In this document: positions 1 to 8,660 of the stretch, piece after piece
Position numbering within the stretch: position 1 is the first letter of the stretch
Layout of the letters: each line of letters begins with the position of its first letter
Source of the DNA: an uncultured Pelagibacteraceae bacterium
GTDB lineage: Bacteria; Pseudomonadota; Alphaproteobacteria; Pelagibacterales; Pelagibacteraceae
Direction: 5' to 3'
DNA length: 64,000 bases
NCBI GenBank assembly: GCA_902628815.1
Contig: CACOOK010000004.1
Coordinates: forward strand, 1-64,000
Translations under genes and position numbers: made by a program
The notes under the pieces: generated by a model
Database searches by the model: none
The model's input: the letters and a program-made list of their open reading frames with translations, nothing else
What the model was told of the DNA's origin: nothing

Positions 1-106
1 ACAACTAATAAAACCTTAAGAAAGTGTTGATTAATGTTAATTTTTTTTCAATCTATGATGTAATGGGTGGAAAAGTAGAATTTGTTAATTATTTATCAAC
101 AAACAT
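1..106. other. Candidate right flank of oriC
   Basis: This is a non-coding AT-rich stretch just before ppsR. Three DnaA-box-like 9-mers are visible: TTATCAACA at 93-101 (plus strand, one mismatch to TTATCCACA), TAATCAACA on the minus strand at 25-33, and TTTTCCACC on the minus strand at 66-74. In Caulobacter and Rickettsia the origin lies between hemE and the ppsR (DUF299) gene, followed by maf-aroE-coaE-dnaQ, the gene order seen here. hemE is not in the window, so only one flank can be judged. A -10-like TATGAT (54-59) could also serve ppsR. The origin role is inference from synteny plus motifs. Confidence 0.5.
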
Positions 107-925
107 ATGAACGAAAAATACAATGTATATCTTGTGTCTGACTCAACGGGTGAAACTCTTGATAGAATATTTTTATCTTTAAAATCCCAGTTTTCAAATT
201 TCGTATATGAAAAAAAAGAATTTGCATTTGTTAGAACAGAGCAACAAATTGATAGAATTATTAAAGAGGGCATTCAGAGTGAAAACACTTTAATCCTTTA
301 TACTATAGTAGAAACAAAACTTGCTAAATATATATCTAATCAAAGTCAAAAACATAATGTCCCGTGTTTCGGTATTTTAGGAAACTTAATTTTAAGTTTT
401 TCGAAGTTGCTAAATCAAAAAGCAATTCATAAACCAAGCGCACAACATGTTTTAGATGATGATTATTATAAAAGGATAGAAGCAATACAATTCACAATGA
501 CCCATGATGATGGAAAAAAAGTTGACGATCTCGATGCTGCGGATGTAATTTTACTAGGTGTTAGTAGAACTAGCAAAACTCCAACCTCAATTTATTTAGC
601 AAACAGAGGTTATAAAACAATTAATATACCTCTAGTTCTAAACCAAAAAGTTCCTGATGGATTATTATCTAATAAAAAAGCATGTATTGTGGGTTTGATA
701 GCTGACGCAGAAAGACTAGCTGATATTAGACGAAATAGAGTTGCAATTATGAACGATCACAAAATTAAGGAATACACAAATATGGATCACATAAAAAAAG
801 AGGTAAATGACTCAAAATATTTATTTAAGAAAAATAATTGGCCAATAATAGATGTTACTAGAAAGTCGGTAGAAGAAACTGCAGCATCTATTTTAAAGAT
901 TATTGAAATTAAGAAAAATAAATGA
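107..925 (+). CDS. ppsR: Kinase/pyrophosphorylase of the DUF299 (PpsR) family
   Basis: Family members phosphorylate and dephosphorylate a Thr next to the catalytic His of PEP synthase or pyruvate phosphate dikinase, using ADP and phosphate, and so switch gluconeogenic PEP formation. The 272-residue length is normal. The N-terminus carries the family motif SDSTGET (11-17) and the C-terminal half the P-loop-like GVSRTSKT (151-158). It opens a run ppsR-maf-aroE-coaE-dnaQ whose genes overlap by 4-8 nt, so they are probably one transcript. No clear Shine-Dalgarno precedes the ATG. The family call is firm; whether the target here is PpsA or PpdK cannot be told from the window. Confidence 0.93.
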   Translation: MNEKYNVYLVSDSTGETLDRIFLSLKSQFSNFVYEKKEFAFVRTEQQIDRIIKEGIQSENTLILYTIVETKLAKYISNQSQKHNVPCFGILGNLILSFSKLLNQKAIHKPSAQHVLDDDYYKRIEAIQFTMTHDDGKKVDDLDAADVILLGVSRTSKTPTSIYLANRGYKTINIPLVLNQKVPDGLLSNKKACIVGLIADAERLADIRRNRVAIMNDHKIKEYTNMDHIKKEVNDSKYLFKKNNWPIIDVTRKSVEETAASILKIIEIKKNK

Positions 926-1506
926 AAATAATTTTAGCATCAAAAAGTGGAGTAAGAAAAAAAATTTTAGATGATCATAAAATTGATTCGGAGGTTATCG
1001 TTTCAAATGTTGATGAAGATGAGGTTAAGAATTCACTTCTAGCTGAAGGAGCCGACCCTTTATTAATATCAAAAAATTTAGCAGAAATAAAATCTACTAA
1101 AGTAAGTAGCAAAAATCCAGATAGATTAGTCTTAGGTGCAGATAGTGTTATTTCTTTAAACAACGAACTAATAAACAAACCAAAGACCAGGGAAGAGGCC
1201 TTTACGATTTTAAAAAAGCTCAATAATTCAAAACATTTTTTAATAAGTTCAGTTTGTATTTCTAAAAATGGATCAATGATTTGGAACCATACCGACTCAT
1301 CTGAACTTAAAATGAAGAATTTCACTGAAAGGGAGCTTATAAATTATCTAAATAAGATTGAGACTAAAATACTGTTAGCGTATGGTGTTTATCAGGTAGA
1401 GGCAGATGGTTTAAGTTTATTTGAATATATTAAGGGTGAATTAAGTTCAATAATGGGTTTGCCAATAAAAGATATTATCAAATATATTAACCAATATAAA
1501 AAATGA
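922..1506 (+). CDS. maf: Maf-like nucleoside triphosphate pyrophosphatase
   Basis: Maf proteins hydrolyse non-canonical or canonical NTPs to NMP plus pyrophosphate and were first described as septum-formation inhibitors. The N-terminal signature ILASKSGVRKKIL (3-15) is the family nucleotide-binding motif, and LVLGADSVISL around residue 70 is the second conserved block with its acidic metal ligand. Length 194 aa is typical. The ATG at 922 overlaps the ppsR stop as ATGA, implying translational coupling, and the stop overlaps aroE in the same way. Which Maf subfamily (dTTP/UTP or m7GTP specificity) it belongs to cannot be settled by eye. Confidence 0.93.
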   Translation: MKIILASKSGVRKKILDDHKIDSEVIVSNVDEDEVKNSLLAEGADPLLISKNLAEIKSTKVSSKNPDRLVLGADSVISLNNELINKPKTREEAFTILKKLNNSKHFLISSVCISKNGSMIWNHTDSSELKMKNFTERELINYLNKIETKILLAYGVYQVEADGLSLFEYIKGELSSIMGLPIKDIIKYINQYKK

Positions 1507-2324
1507 AAAAAAAATATGGAATAATTGGAAATCCGATTAAACACTCTTTATCACCTTTTCTTCATAATTACTGGTTTGAAAAGTACGAAATTGATGCAAA
1601 TTATTCGATAATTAATATTAAAGAAAAAGATCTTCCTAATATTGTCGAGAAATTAAAATATAGAGATCTTGACGGTATCAATATAACCTTACCGTACAAG
1701 CAAAAGATTGTTCCCTACTTAGATCAACTCGTCAATGATGCTCTCATTACAAGTTCAGTAAATACAGTCTTTGCAGATAATAAGGAATCAATAGTAGGAG
1801 AAAACACAGATGTATTTGGCTTGCAAGCTGCTTACTTAAAGGAAGTTGATAACTCATTAAAGAAAAGAGCGTTAGTCATTGGAGCCGGCGGTGTTTCACC
1901 ATCAGTTATTTTAGCCTTAGAAAAATCTGGAATTAAAGACATCACTGCAATTAATAGGACAAAAGAAAAATGTATATTTTTAAAAAAAAAATTTGTCAAT
2001 TTAAAAGTTGCAAGCTGGGAATATTTAAAAGAAGAAATTAAAAACTACGATGTAATTGTAAATGCAACAAGTTTAGGATTAAAAGATGGACAAGACTTTG
2101 ATTTCAATTTTGAGGGGACAAAAGAAGATTTAATCTATATAGACACAATTTATAACCCTGTTGAAACAAAAACTCTTAAATTCCTTAGAGAAAAAAATGC
2201 AAAAGTTTATAATGGCCTTAATATGTTTATTTACCAAGGTCAAAAATCCTTTTATTTATGGAATAAGATTAATCCTGAGATAGATCAGAAACTAATTGAA
2301 CTTTTATTAAGTAAACTTAAATGA
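1503..2324 (+). CDS. aroE: Shikimate dehydrogenase
   Basis: Catalyses NADPH-dependent reduction of 3-dehydroshikimate to shikimate in the chorismate pathway in the cytosol. The N-terminal substrate domain has NPIKHSLSP (10-18), whose serines bind the shikimate carboxylate, followed by NITLPYKQ with the catalytic Lys and GENTDVFGL with the conserved Asp. The NADP-binding loop reads VIGAGGVSPS near residue 126. Length 273 aa is standard. ATG overlaps the maf stop by 4 nt and the stop overlaps the coaE start. Its place between maf and coaE is the usual alphaproteobacterial origin-side order. Confidence 0.96.
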   Translation: MKKKYGIIGNPIKHSLSPFLHNYWFEKYEIDANYSIINIKEKDLPNIVEKLKYRDLDGINITLPYKQKIVPYLDQLVNDALITSSVNTVFADNKESIVGENTDVFGLQAAYLKEVDNSLKKRALVIGAGGVSPSVILALEKSGIKDITAINRTKEKCIFLKKKFVNLKVASWEYLKEEIKNYDVIVNATSLGLKDGQDFDFNFEGTKEDLIYIDTIYNPVETKTLKFLREKNAKVYNGLNMFIYQGQKSFYLWNKINPEIDQKLIELLLSKLK

Positions 2325-2887
2325 TGAAAATTGGGATAATAGGTTCTTTGTCCTCGGGCAAAACTACAGCAAGTAAAATCTTATCACGAGGAAGGGGACC
2401 ACTATTTAGTGCAGATGATGCAGTTAAAAATTTGTATAATAAAAAAAAATTTAAAAAAATACTATCCCAAAAATTCAATATTAATTATACTAGAAACTCA
2501 AAGAAAATTATTAAAGATAAATTAATTAATGGTAAATTAAACCTAAAAAAACTTGAAAATCTTATTCATCCTTTTGTAAGAAAAAAAATGTCAAATTTCA
2601 CAGCAAAAAATAAAAAAAGACCATTTGTTTTTTATGAAATACCTCTACTTGTCGAGAGTAAATTGACTAAAAAGTTTGACATAATAATATTTATAAAGGC
2701 AAAAAAAACAATAAGACTAAAGAGATTTATAGCTAAGGGTGGCAACAAAAAACTTTTTGAAATTTTAAATAAAAAACAACTTAGTGATAAGAAAAAAATA
2801 AAATTTTGCGATCATGTTGTTGTTAATGAGAGTAATTTAAAGATTTTAAATAAAAACTTATCAGATATAATTACCAAGTATGAGTGA
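2321..2887 (+). CDS. coaE: Dephospho-CoA kinase
   Basis: Last step of coenzyme A synthesis: phosphorylates the 3'-hydroxyl of dephospho-CoA with ATP. The P-loop GSLSSGKTT sits at residues 8-16, and FYEIPLLVE matches the conserved CoaE block FDIPLLFE. The protein is very Lys-rich, typical of this genome. Two in-frame ATGs stand side by side (2321 and 2324); the first overlaps the aroE stop. The family usually begins one or two residues before the hydrophobic strand, so either start is plausible. The 3' end overlaps dnaQ by 8 nt. Confidence 0.94.
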   Translation: MMKIGIIGSLSSGKTTASKILSRGRGPLFSADDAVKNLYNKKKFKKILSQKFNINYTRNSKKIIKDKLINGKLNLKKLENLIHPFVRKKMSNFTAKNKKRPFVFYEIPLLVESKLTKKFDIIIFIKAKKTIRLKRFIAKGGNKKLFEILNKKQLSDKKKIKFCDHVVVNESNLKILNKNLSDIITKYE

Positions 2888-3539
2888 AATATTTCTTGAT
2901 ACAGAAACAACTGGCTTGTCTTTTAAAGAGGGACATAGAGTAGTCGAGATTGCTTGCATAGAGACAAGGGATCTAATTCCTACTGGCAAGGTTTTTCATA
3001 AGCTTATAAATCCCATGAGAGATGTACCCAACGAAGCTTTTAAAATACATGGTTTTTCAAAAGATTTTTTAAGTACTAAAGATACGTTCGATAAAGTGGC
3101 TGATGAATTTCTTCAGTTTATAGAAGGAAAAAAAATAATAATTCATAATGCAAGTTTTGATATTAGTTTTTTAAATGGCGAACTGAATTTGATTAAAAAA
3201 CCAATGATTAAAAATGATTTAATTATCGACTCACTTAGTATTGCAAGAAATAAGTTCCCAGGTACATCAAATTCTTTAGATGCATTATGCAAAAAATATA
3301 ATGTAGATTTATCAAGAAGAACAAAACACAATGCTCTTTTAGATTGTGAACTATTAAGAGAAGTTTACATCAATCTTTTAGATGCTAAAGAACCAAAATT
3401 TAATTTATCTTCTAAAAGTGTTGAACAAACTTTAACCGTGGATAATAATTATTACAAAAAAATTCAAAACGTTTCAGAAAATGAAATTAAATTGCATAAA
3501 GAGTTTTTAAAAAAGGAGTTGAAGAAGAATTTTTATTGA
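2880..3539 (+). CDS. dnaQ: DNA polymerase III epsilon subunit (3'-5' proofreading exonuclease)
   Basis: The proofreading exonuclease of the replicative polymerase. Exo I motif FLDTETTGL (5-13) supplies the two metal-binding acidic residues (Asp7, Glu9), Exo II is HNASFDISFLN around residue 90, and Exo III is HNALLDCELL near residue 152 with the HxAxxD arrangement of DEDDh nucleases. Length 219 aa is close to E. coli epsilon (243), with a short C-terminal tail that would carry the alpha-binding segment. It ends the ppsR-to-dnaQ run; its stop overlaps the convergent secB gene by 7 nt, leaving no room for a terminator. Confidence 0.95.
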   Translation: MSEIFLDTETTGLSFKEGHRVVEIACIETRDLIPTGKVFHKLINPMRDVPNEAFKIHGFSKDFLSTKDTFDKVADEFLQFIEGKKIIIHNASFDISFLNGELNLIKKPMIKNDLIIDSLSIARNKFPGTSNSLDALCKKYNVDLSRRTKHNALLDCELLREVYINLLDAKEPKFNLSSKSVEQTLTVDNNYYKKIQNVSENEIKLHKEFLKKELKKNFY

Positions 3540-3952
3540 ACTTTGCGCACATCGTAGAGTTTTTGAAAATCTACTTTTTCACTAATTTTTATATCTTTAA
3601 AACCAGAGTATTCAAATAAAGTTACAAATATTTTTCTAAGCTCACCGTAGATTTCAGATGGAACATTTACTAAAATAATTTTTTCCACTCCCTTTTTATC
3701 TATATTTTTGTCAATTAATTCTATTATCGTCGAAAAAATAATTTTAGTATTTATTTTGTCGTAATTATTTTTCGTTGGAATTAAGTTTATTGAAGTTAAA
3801 ACTTCTATAATATTTTTATCTATTTGATTGCTTTTTATATCAACATTTATTTTATAATTTGATATGTCTTTTGATAATAAAAAAAAGGTTTTAGGATTAG
3901 GAATGCTAAATTTTATTTCTTTTATATATTTTCCTATAATTTTATAACTCAT
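3533..3952 (-). CDS. secB: SecB-like protein export chaperone
   Basis: SecB holds precursor proteins unfolded and hands them to SecA for Sec-dependent export. This 139-residue protein is diverged but has the family layout: an N-terminal strand KYIKEIKFSIPNP, a central strand-rich part, and the C-terminal segment LVNVPSEIYGELRKIF resembling the canonical APxLLFPYARExI block. The usual acidic zinc-associated C-terminal tail of E. coli SecB is absent. Genomic position (between dnaQ and fxsA/Tim44) is where alphaproteobacterial secB is usually found and strengthens the call. It overlaps fxsA by 11 nt and is presumably cotranscribed with it. Confidence 0.8.
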   Translation of the reverse strand: MSYKIIGKYIKEIKFSIPNPKTFFLLSKDISNYKINVDIKSNQIDKNIIEVLTSINLIPTKNNYDKINTKIIFSTIIELIDKNIDKKGVEKIILVNVPSEIYGELRKIFVTLFEYSGFKDIKISEKVDFQKLYDVRKVQ

Positions 3953-4361
3953 CTTTATCTTTTTTAACTATTTCACCCTCAATAGTTTTTCCCCCTTCTG
4001 TTTTTCTCTCAAATTTTTTATTTTTTAATGTGATTTTAAGCAAAATGTTTCGTGTAAATGGTATTAGCAAAATAAAACCAATTAAATCTGTAAAGAAGCC
4101 AGGGACTATTAATAATATTGCGGCAAAGGCTATTGATGCTCCAGAAATCAAATCATAAAAAGGAACTTTGTTTTGATACAAATTTGTTAAACCTGACTTT
4201 AATGTCTGAATTCCTTGTATTCTAGCAAAGTAAAGACCCAAAACAGCAGTCAATAAGACTAGAGCGATTGTGCTAAACGCTCCAATTTTACTCCCAATTT
4301 TAATCATCAGAAATATCTCTAACGCCGGCAAACCAATAAAAATAAGAAAAAATGTGTTCAT
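3942..4361 (-). CDS. fxsA: FxsA family membrane protein
   Basis: FxsA proteins are small inner-membrane proteins; the E. coli one relieves phage T7 exclusion by F plasmid when overproduced, and the native role is unclear. The 139 residues show the family start FLIFIGLPALEIFLMIKIGSKIG, a second hydrophobic segment with LLTAVLGLYFARIQG, and a third around ILLIVPGFFTDLIGFILLI. The C-terminus is charged and probably cytoplasmic. It is the promoter-proximal gene of a two-gene minus-strand unit with secB, divergent from the Tim44-like gene 44 bp away. Confidence 0.9.
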   Translation of the reverse strand: MNTFFLIFIGLPALEIFLMIKIGSKIGAFSTIALVLLTAVLGLYFARIQGIQTLKSGLTNLYQNKVPFYDLISGASIAFAAILLIVPGFFTDLIGFILLIPFTRNILLKITLKNKKFERKTEGGKTIEGEIVKKDKDEL

Positions 4362-4405
4362 TTGTCAGATACAAAATTATATTATTCATGTATATTTATC
4401 AAATT

Positions 4406-5008
4406 ATGAGTAACAGTTTTGGCTATTTAGACATAATTTTATTAGGCATGATAGCGGGATTTATAATTCTACGCTTAAGAAGTATTTTAGGAAGAAAAAC
4501 TGGGCACGAGACAAAGGTTTACCCAAACTTTGCTGAAAAAAAATTTACTATGCCCAAAAATGATGCAGATATCGTAGAACAAAACTTTGACACCTTGGAA
4601 GGAAAAGACAAGAAAGAGTTTTTAAGAGGCGCAGAAATAGCTTACGAAAGTATACTAACCTCCTTCGCAAATGGCGATCTAATCAAATTAAAAAGCTTAC
4701 TTACTTCTAATATGTTTTCGAATTTTTCAGAAGCTATCAAAGTTAGAAATAAAGAAGGCATTAAATCAGAATTTACATTTATCGGAGTAAAAGAGACCTC
4801 TGTTGAAAAATACGAAAAAATAAAGGACAATTTGTTTGCAACTGTAAAGTTTGTTGCTGAAGTTATCTCAGTGAAAAAAGATAAAGATAATAAAATTATC
4901 GAGGGTAATCCTGACAAGATTAAATTTGTTACCGATAGTTGGAAATTTACAAAAAATATTAATAACAAAAGTCCTAACTGGTATTTATCTGAAATAATCA
5001 GCAAGTGA
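4406..5008 (+). CDS. Tim44-like domain protein (TimA type)
   Basis: A 200-residue protein with one N-terminal membrane segment (YLDIILLGMIAGFIILRLRS) followed by a Tim44/MBA1-like domain, the bacterial relative of the mitochondrial import factor Tim44. Alphaproteobacteria usually place this gene opposite fxsA and secB, as here, suggesting a link to protein export or membrane insertion, though the bacterial function is not settled. I chose the ATG at 4406 (MSNSFGYLDI) over the upstream in-frame ATG at 4352, because the latter would overlap the divergent fxsA start and add an untypical N-terminus. The stop overlaps the next gene as GTGA. Confidence 0.85.
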   Translation: MSNSFGYLDIILLGMIAGFIILRLRSILGRKTGHETKVYPNFAEKKFTMPKNDADIVEQNFDTLEGKDKKEFLRGAEIAYESILTSFANGDLIKLKSLLTSNMFSNFSEAIKVRNKEGIKSEFTFIGVKETSVEKYEKIKDNLFATVKFVAEVISVKKDKDNKIIEGNPDKIKFVTDSWKFTKNINNKSPNWYLSEIISK

Positions 5009-5424
5009 CAAATAAAAAAGACCTCTCCAAAGAAGATAAAAAAACCTGGCTAGATTATATTAAAAATCCTACAGGCGTTTACGATAAAGACGTAAATAAG
5101 TTATCGAAAATTAAAGCAAAAGAGCGTTTTAGGTTTGATTTACATGGTTACTCCTTGAGTGATGCAAACATCAAGGTCAAAGAACTAATAATTAATTGTG
5201 TAGAAAATAATTATAGAGAGATTCTACTAATAACTGGCAAAGGAATACATTCTTCAAATGAAAAAGATATTTATGTTTCAAAAGAACTAGGGAAATTGAA
5301 ATTTTCAGTACCAGAATATATTAAATCTGATGAGGAATTGAATAAGCATATAATTTCTGTTGATCAAGCTGAAATAAAAGATGGTGGCGAAGGTGCAATA
5401 ATAATAAAATTAAAAAATTTATAA
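5005..5424 (+). CDS. Smr-domain protein
   Basis: Smr domains are small MutS-related nucleic-acid endonuclease or nicking domains found alone (as here) or at the C-terminus of MutS2. The protein is 139 aa with a charged N-terminus, the domain entry motif [11 protein letters not shown] (about residue 44), and the conserved ITGKGIHS segment near residue 76. It starts with GTG at 5005 overlapping the Tim44-like stop by 4 nt, so it is cotranscribed and likely translationally coupled. Its 3' end overlaps the convergent hslU by 6 nt. A role in DNA repair or RNA quality control is inferred from the family only. Confidence 0.88.
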   Translation: MTNKKDLSKEDKKTWLDYIKNPTGVYDKDVNKLSKIKAKERFRFDLHGYSLSDANIKVKELIINCVENNYREILLITGKGIHSSNEKDIYVSKELGKLKFSVPEYIKSDEELNKHIISVDQAEIKDGGEGAIIIKLKNL

Positions 5425-6795
5425 AATAAATTTTGATAGATCTGTATCTTTCACTAAGTTACCCAAGTTTTCTTGAACGAATTTTTTATCGACGGTTATA
5501 GTTTCACCTGCTTTGTCAGTAGCATTAAAGCTTATATCGTCTAAAACTTTTTCAATTATTGTATGAAGTCTCCTTGCCCCAATATTTTCAACTGACGAAT
5601 TAACCTCTGCTGAAATTTTAGCCAACATATCAATACCATCTTCAGAAAATTCTAACTTTACTTCTTCAGTTTCCAATAAAGCTTTATATTGCTTTATTAA
5701 ACTATTATCAGGTTCTTTAAGTATCCTTTTAAAATCCTCTTCGTTAAGGGCATTTAATTCCACTCTTATTGGCAATCTTCCTTGTAATTCCGGTAACAAG
5801 TCTGATGGTTTAGCTAATTGAAATGCGCCAGAGGCAATAAACAAAATATGATCGGTTTTTATTGGACCATGTTTCGTACTTACAGTTGTTCCCTCTATTA
5901 ATGGTAATAAATCCCTTTGAACACCTTCTCTAGAAACGTCTCCTCCAACCCTGTCACTTCTTGCAGAAACTTTATCGATTTCATCTAGAAATACTATTCC
6001 GTTTTCTTCGGTAGCTTTCTTGGCTTCTTTAATAATCTTATCTTCCTCAATCATCTTATCTGACTCTTGAGCTACTAGTATTCCATGTGACTCTTGTACG
6101 GTCATTTTTTTCTTCTTACCTTTTTTACTTCCCATTGATTTACCCAAGATATCGCCTAGATTGACCATACCAACATTTCCTCCAGGCATTCCAGGTATCT
6201 CAAAACTTTGAATACCTGATGCATTATCATTAACTTCGATCTCTATTTCATTATTATCAAGATCACCATTTCTAAGTCTTTTTCTAAAGCTTTCTCTAGT
6301 TGCAACGGTAGCTTTATTCCCAACAAGTGCATCTAATACTTTTTCTTCTGCTTTAAGTTCAGCTTTAGCCTTAACTTCTTTTCTTTTTCTTTCTCTTTCC
6401 ATTGCAATAGCTATCTCAATTAAATCTCTTACTATCTGCTCTACATCTCTACCAACGTAACCAACCTCGGTAAATCTTGTTGCTTCAACTTTTATAAAAG
6501 GCGCTTCAGCTAACCTGGAGAGTCTTCTTGATATTTCAGTTTTACCTACTCCTGTCGGACCAATCATAAGTATATTTTTTGGTAACACTTCGTCTCTCAT
6601 TTCATCAGTAAGAGCCTGTCTTCTCCACCTATTTCTTAACGCAACAGCAACAGCTTTTTTTGCTTCTTTTTGACCAATTACATATCTATCTAGCTCTGAA
6701 ACTATTTCTCTTGGAGAAAGAGCACTGACCTTTGATCTTTCAGTTTTTGACCCTTTAACTAATTTTAAATTGGTTTCTTTTTTTGATTTTGACAT
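5419..6795 (-). CDS. hslU: HslU, ATPase subunit of the HslUV protease
   Basis: AAA+ unfoldase that feeds substrates to HslV in the cytosol. Walker A is GPTGVGKT (79-86), Walker B FLDEID (269-274), and the C-terminal tail ends in LSKFIL, matching the hydrophobic tail that docks into HslV. The I-domain insertion, rich in charged residues and containing GMPGGNVGM, occupies roughly residues 115-250. Length 458 aa fits the family. The gene abuts hslV with no gap (6795/6796) and its stop overlaps the convergent Smr gene. Confidence 0.97.
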   Translation of the reverse strand: MSKSKKETNLKLVKGSKTERSKVSALSPREIVSELDRYVIGQKEAKKAVAVALRNRWRRQALTDEMRDEVLPKNILMIGPTGVGKTEISRRLSRLAEAPFIKVEATRFTEVGYVGRDVEQIVRDLIEIAIAMERERKRKEVKAKAELKAEEKVLDALVGNKATVATRESFRKRLRNGDLDNNEIEIEVNDNASGIQSFEIPGMPGGNVGMVNLGDILGKSMGSKKGKKKKMTVQESHGILVAQESDKMIEEDKIIKEAKKATEENGIVFLDEIDKVSARSDRVGGDVSREGVQRDLLPLIEGTTVSTKHGPIKTDHILFIASGAFQLAKPSDLLPELQGRLPIRVELNALNEEDFKRILKEPDNSLIKQYKALLETEEVKLEFSEDGIDMLAKISAEVNSSVENIGARRLHTIIEKVLDDISFNATDKAGETITVDKKFVQENLGNLVKDTDLSKFIL

Positions 6796-7335
6796 TTAAA
6801 TTTTTTCCATCGTTACGTTATTATTTGTGAATACACAAATATCTGAAGCAACCTTCAAAGCTTTTTTTGCTATCTCCTCAGCTTTCATGTCAGTTTCAAT
6901 TAATACTTTTGCAGCAGCAAGAGCATAGTTTCCACCGGATCCAATACCAATTATCCCATCTTCAGGTTCTAAAACATCACCAGTTCCAGAAATTATAAAG
7001 CTATGATTTTTATCTGCTACTGCCATTAATGCTTCTAATCTTCTTAAAAATTTATCACTTCTCCAATCTTTGGCTAACTCAACAGCTGCTCTTTGTAAGT
7101 TGCCGGCATGTTTTTCTAATTTTGCTTCAAGTCTTTCAAATAAAGTTAAAGCGTCAGCAGTTGAACCGGCAAATCCTGCTATTACGCCTCTACTCTCAAT
7201 TTTTCTAACTTTCTTAGCTTTGCTTTTTAAAACGGTATTACCGAGACTGACTTGACCGTCGCCTGCTACAATGGTCTCCCCGCCCTTTCTAAGTAGGACG
7301 ATTGTAGTACCATGCCATTTTTCAGCTGTATTCAT
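6796..7335 (-). CDS. hslV: HslV, proteolytic subunit of the HslUV protease
   Basis: Threonine peptidase forming the proteasome-like core of HslUV. As in many alphaproteobacteria the Met is followed by a short propeptide; the catalytic Thr is expected at residue 10 within WHGTTIVLL, exposed after self-processing. The block [15 protein letters not shown] (23-37) and the C-terminal [11 protein letters not shown] follow the family. 179 aa is normal. It is the promoter-proximal gene of hslVU, divergent from hisB with 96 bp between, in which a weak heat-shock-like promoter can be seen. Confidence 0.97.
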   Translation of the reverse strand: MNTAEKWHGTTIVLLRKGGETIVAGDGQVSLGNTVLKSKAKKVRKIESRGVIAGFAGSTADALTLFERLEAKLEKHAGNLQRAAVELAKDWRSDKFLRRLEALMAVADKNHSFIISGTGDVLEPEDGIIGIGSGGNYALAAAKVLIETDMKAEEIAKKALKVASDICVFTNNNVTMEKI

Positions 7336-7343
7336 GGAGTTAT

Positions 7344-7370
7344 ATGTGGAGATTAATTTGTGATCTTCAA
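7344..7370 (-). promoter_or_regulatory. Possible heat-shock (RpoH-type) promoter of hslVU
   Basis: On the minus strand TTGAAG (7370-7365) is followed after 13 nt by CTCCACAT (7351-7344), resembling the sigma-32 pattern TTGAAA-N11-16-CCCCATnT. hslVU is a classical RpoH target. The -10 half is imperfect and lies only about 8 nt from the ATG, so this is tentative. Confidence 0.3.
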
Positions 7371-7380
7371 TAGTGATTTA

Positions 7381-7409
7381 TTGATAAAATGACTATTTAA
7401 ATATATATC
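7381..7409 (+). promoter_or_regulatory. Possible sigma-70-type promoter of the his cluster
   Basis: TTGATA (7381-7386) lies 17 nt before TATATC (7404-7409), about 23 nt upstream of the hisB ATG at 7432. The region is AT-rich so chance matches are common. It is the only spacing-correct pair I could see in the 96-bp gap between hslV and hisB. Confidence 0.3.
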
Positions 7410-7431
7410 AAAGGTAAATCAGGCATAGTTT

Positions 7432-8022
7432 ATGAGTAGAAAAGCAAAAATTACTAGGAAGACAAAAGAGACCAGTATTTCTGTCGCGGTTAATCTAGAC
7501 GGAAAAGGAAAGTATAAAATTAAAACTGGAATAGGTTTTTTAGACCACATGTTGGAGCAATTATCAAAACACTCTCTTATAGACTTAGAAGTAAAAGCAA
7601 AAGGCGATACGCATATAGATTTACATCATACTACTGAGGATACAGGTATTGCCATAGGCGAAGCTATTAAAAAAGCAGCAGGCAATAGAAAAGGAATTAC
7701 AAGATACGCATCAACAATGATTCCAATGGATGAAACCTTGAGCCGAGTTTCAATTGATGTATCGAATAGGCCATATTTAATTTGGAAAGTAAATTTGCCA
7801 GTTGAAAAACTTGGAGAGATGGAAACCGAATTATTTAAAGAATGGTTTCAAGCCTTTTCACAATCAGCTGGAGTTACTTTACACATAGAAAATATTTACG
7901 GTGAAAATAGTCACCACAAAATTGAGTCATGTTACAAAGGTTTAGCTAGATCATTAAAAGATGCTTTAGCGATAGATAAAAGAATTAAAAACTCTGTACC
8001 TTCGACAAAAGGCTCTATTTAA
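7432..8022 (+). CDS. hisB: Imidazoleglycerol-phosphate dehydratase
   Basis: Converts imidazole glycerol phosphate to imidazole acetol phosphate in histidine synthesis, using two manganese ions. Metal-binding His clusters are seen in [29 protein letters not shown] and [14 protein letters not shown]. The protein is the monofunctional form (196 aa), with no phosphatase domain fused as in enterics. It starts a tight run hisB-hisH-hisA-hisF-hisE with gaps of at most 6 nt, so the genes form an operon. Confidence 0.97.
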   Translation: MSRKAKITRKTKETSISVAVNLDGKGKYKIKTGIGFLDHMLEQLSKHSLIDLEVKAKGDTHIDLHHTTEDTGIAIGEAIKKAAGNRKGITRYASTMIPMDETLSRVSIDVSNRPYLIWKVNLPVEKLGEMETELFKEWFQAFSQSAGVTLHIENIYGENSHHKIESCYKGLARSLKDALAIDKRIKNSVPSTKGSI

Positions 8023-8027
8023 AATTG

Positions 8028-8654
8028 ATGAACGTCACAATTGTTGACTACCAATCGGGCAATATTAGCTCTGTCAAAAATTCTTTTACAGAGGTAGCTA
8101 AAGATAAAGTTAATCTAGAGGTAACTTCAGATGTCAAAAAAATTAAATCTAGCGATAAAATCGTATTACCTGGCCAAGGTTCATTTAAAAGCTGTGTCGA
8201 CTCTCTTAATCAAATTAAGGGATTAGTTGATACACTTAAAGAATTTGCAATTACAAATAAGAAACCTTTATTAGGAATTTGTGTAGGCTTACAAATGTTT
8301 GCTGATATTGGGTATGAGGAAGCAGAAACAAGGGGATTAGGTTGGATTTCTGGTAAAGTTTCCAAAATTGATAATCAAAAAGGAAAATTTAAACTTCCTC
8401 ACATTGGTTGGAACGAAATTGAAATTCAAAAAGAAAGTAAACTATTTAAAGGTATAAAAAATAAATCTCATATGTATTTCGTACACAGTTATGAGTTCAT
8501 TCCTGAAGACAAATCAGTGATTTCGGCAATAACAGATTACTCTTCAAAGATTGTTTGTTCAGTAGAAAAAAATAATTTATTTGGAACACAATTTCACCCT
8601 GAGAAAAGTGATAGAACAGGATTAAAAATAATTGAAAACTTTATTAATTTATAA
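8028..8654 (+). CDS. hisH: Imidazole glycerol phosphate synthase, glutaminase subunit
   Basis: Class I glutamine amidotransferase that supplies ammonia to HisF. The catalytic triad is visible: Cys85 in GICVGLQMF, His190 and Glu192 in QFHPEKS. The oxyanion strand PGQGSF (49-53 region) is present. I chose ATG at 8028 (MNVTIVDYQSGN) rather than a TTG one codon upstream. Together with HisF (after hisA, same operon) it makes IGP and AICAR from PRFAR and glutamine. Length 208 aa is normal. Confidence 0.96.
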   Translation: MNVTIVDYQSGNISSVKNSFTEVAKDKVNLEVTSDVKKIKSSDKIVLPGQGSFKSCVDSLNQIKGLVDTLKEFAITNKKPLLGICVGLQMFADIGYEEAETRGLGWISGKVSKIDNQKGKFKLPHIGWNEIEIQKESKLFKGIKNKSHMYFVHSYEFIPEDKSVISAITDYSSKIVCSVEKNNLFGTQFHPEKSDRTGLKIIENFINL

Positions 8655-8660
8655 AAAAAG

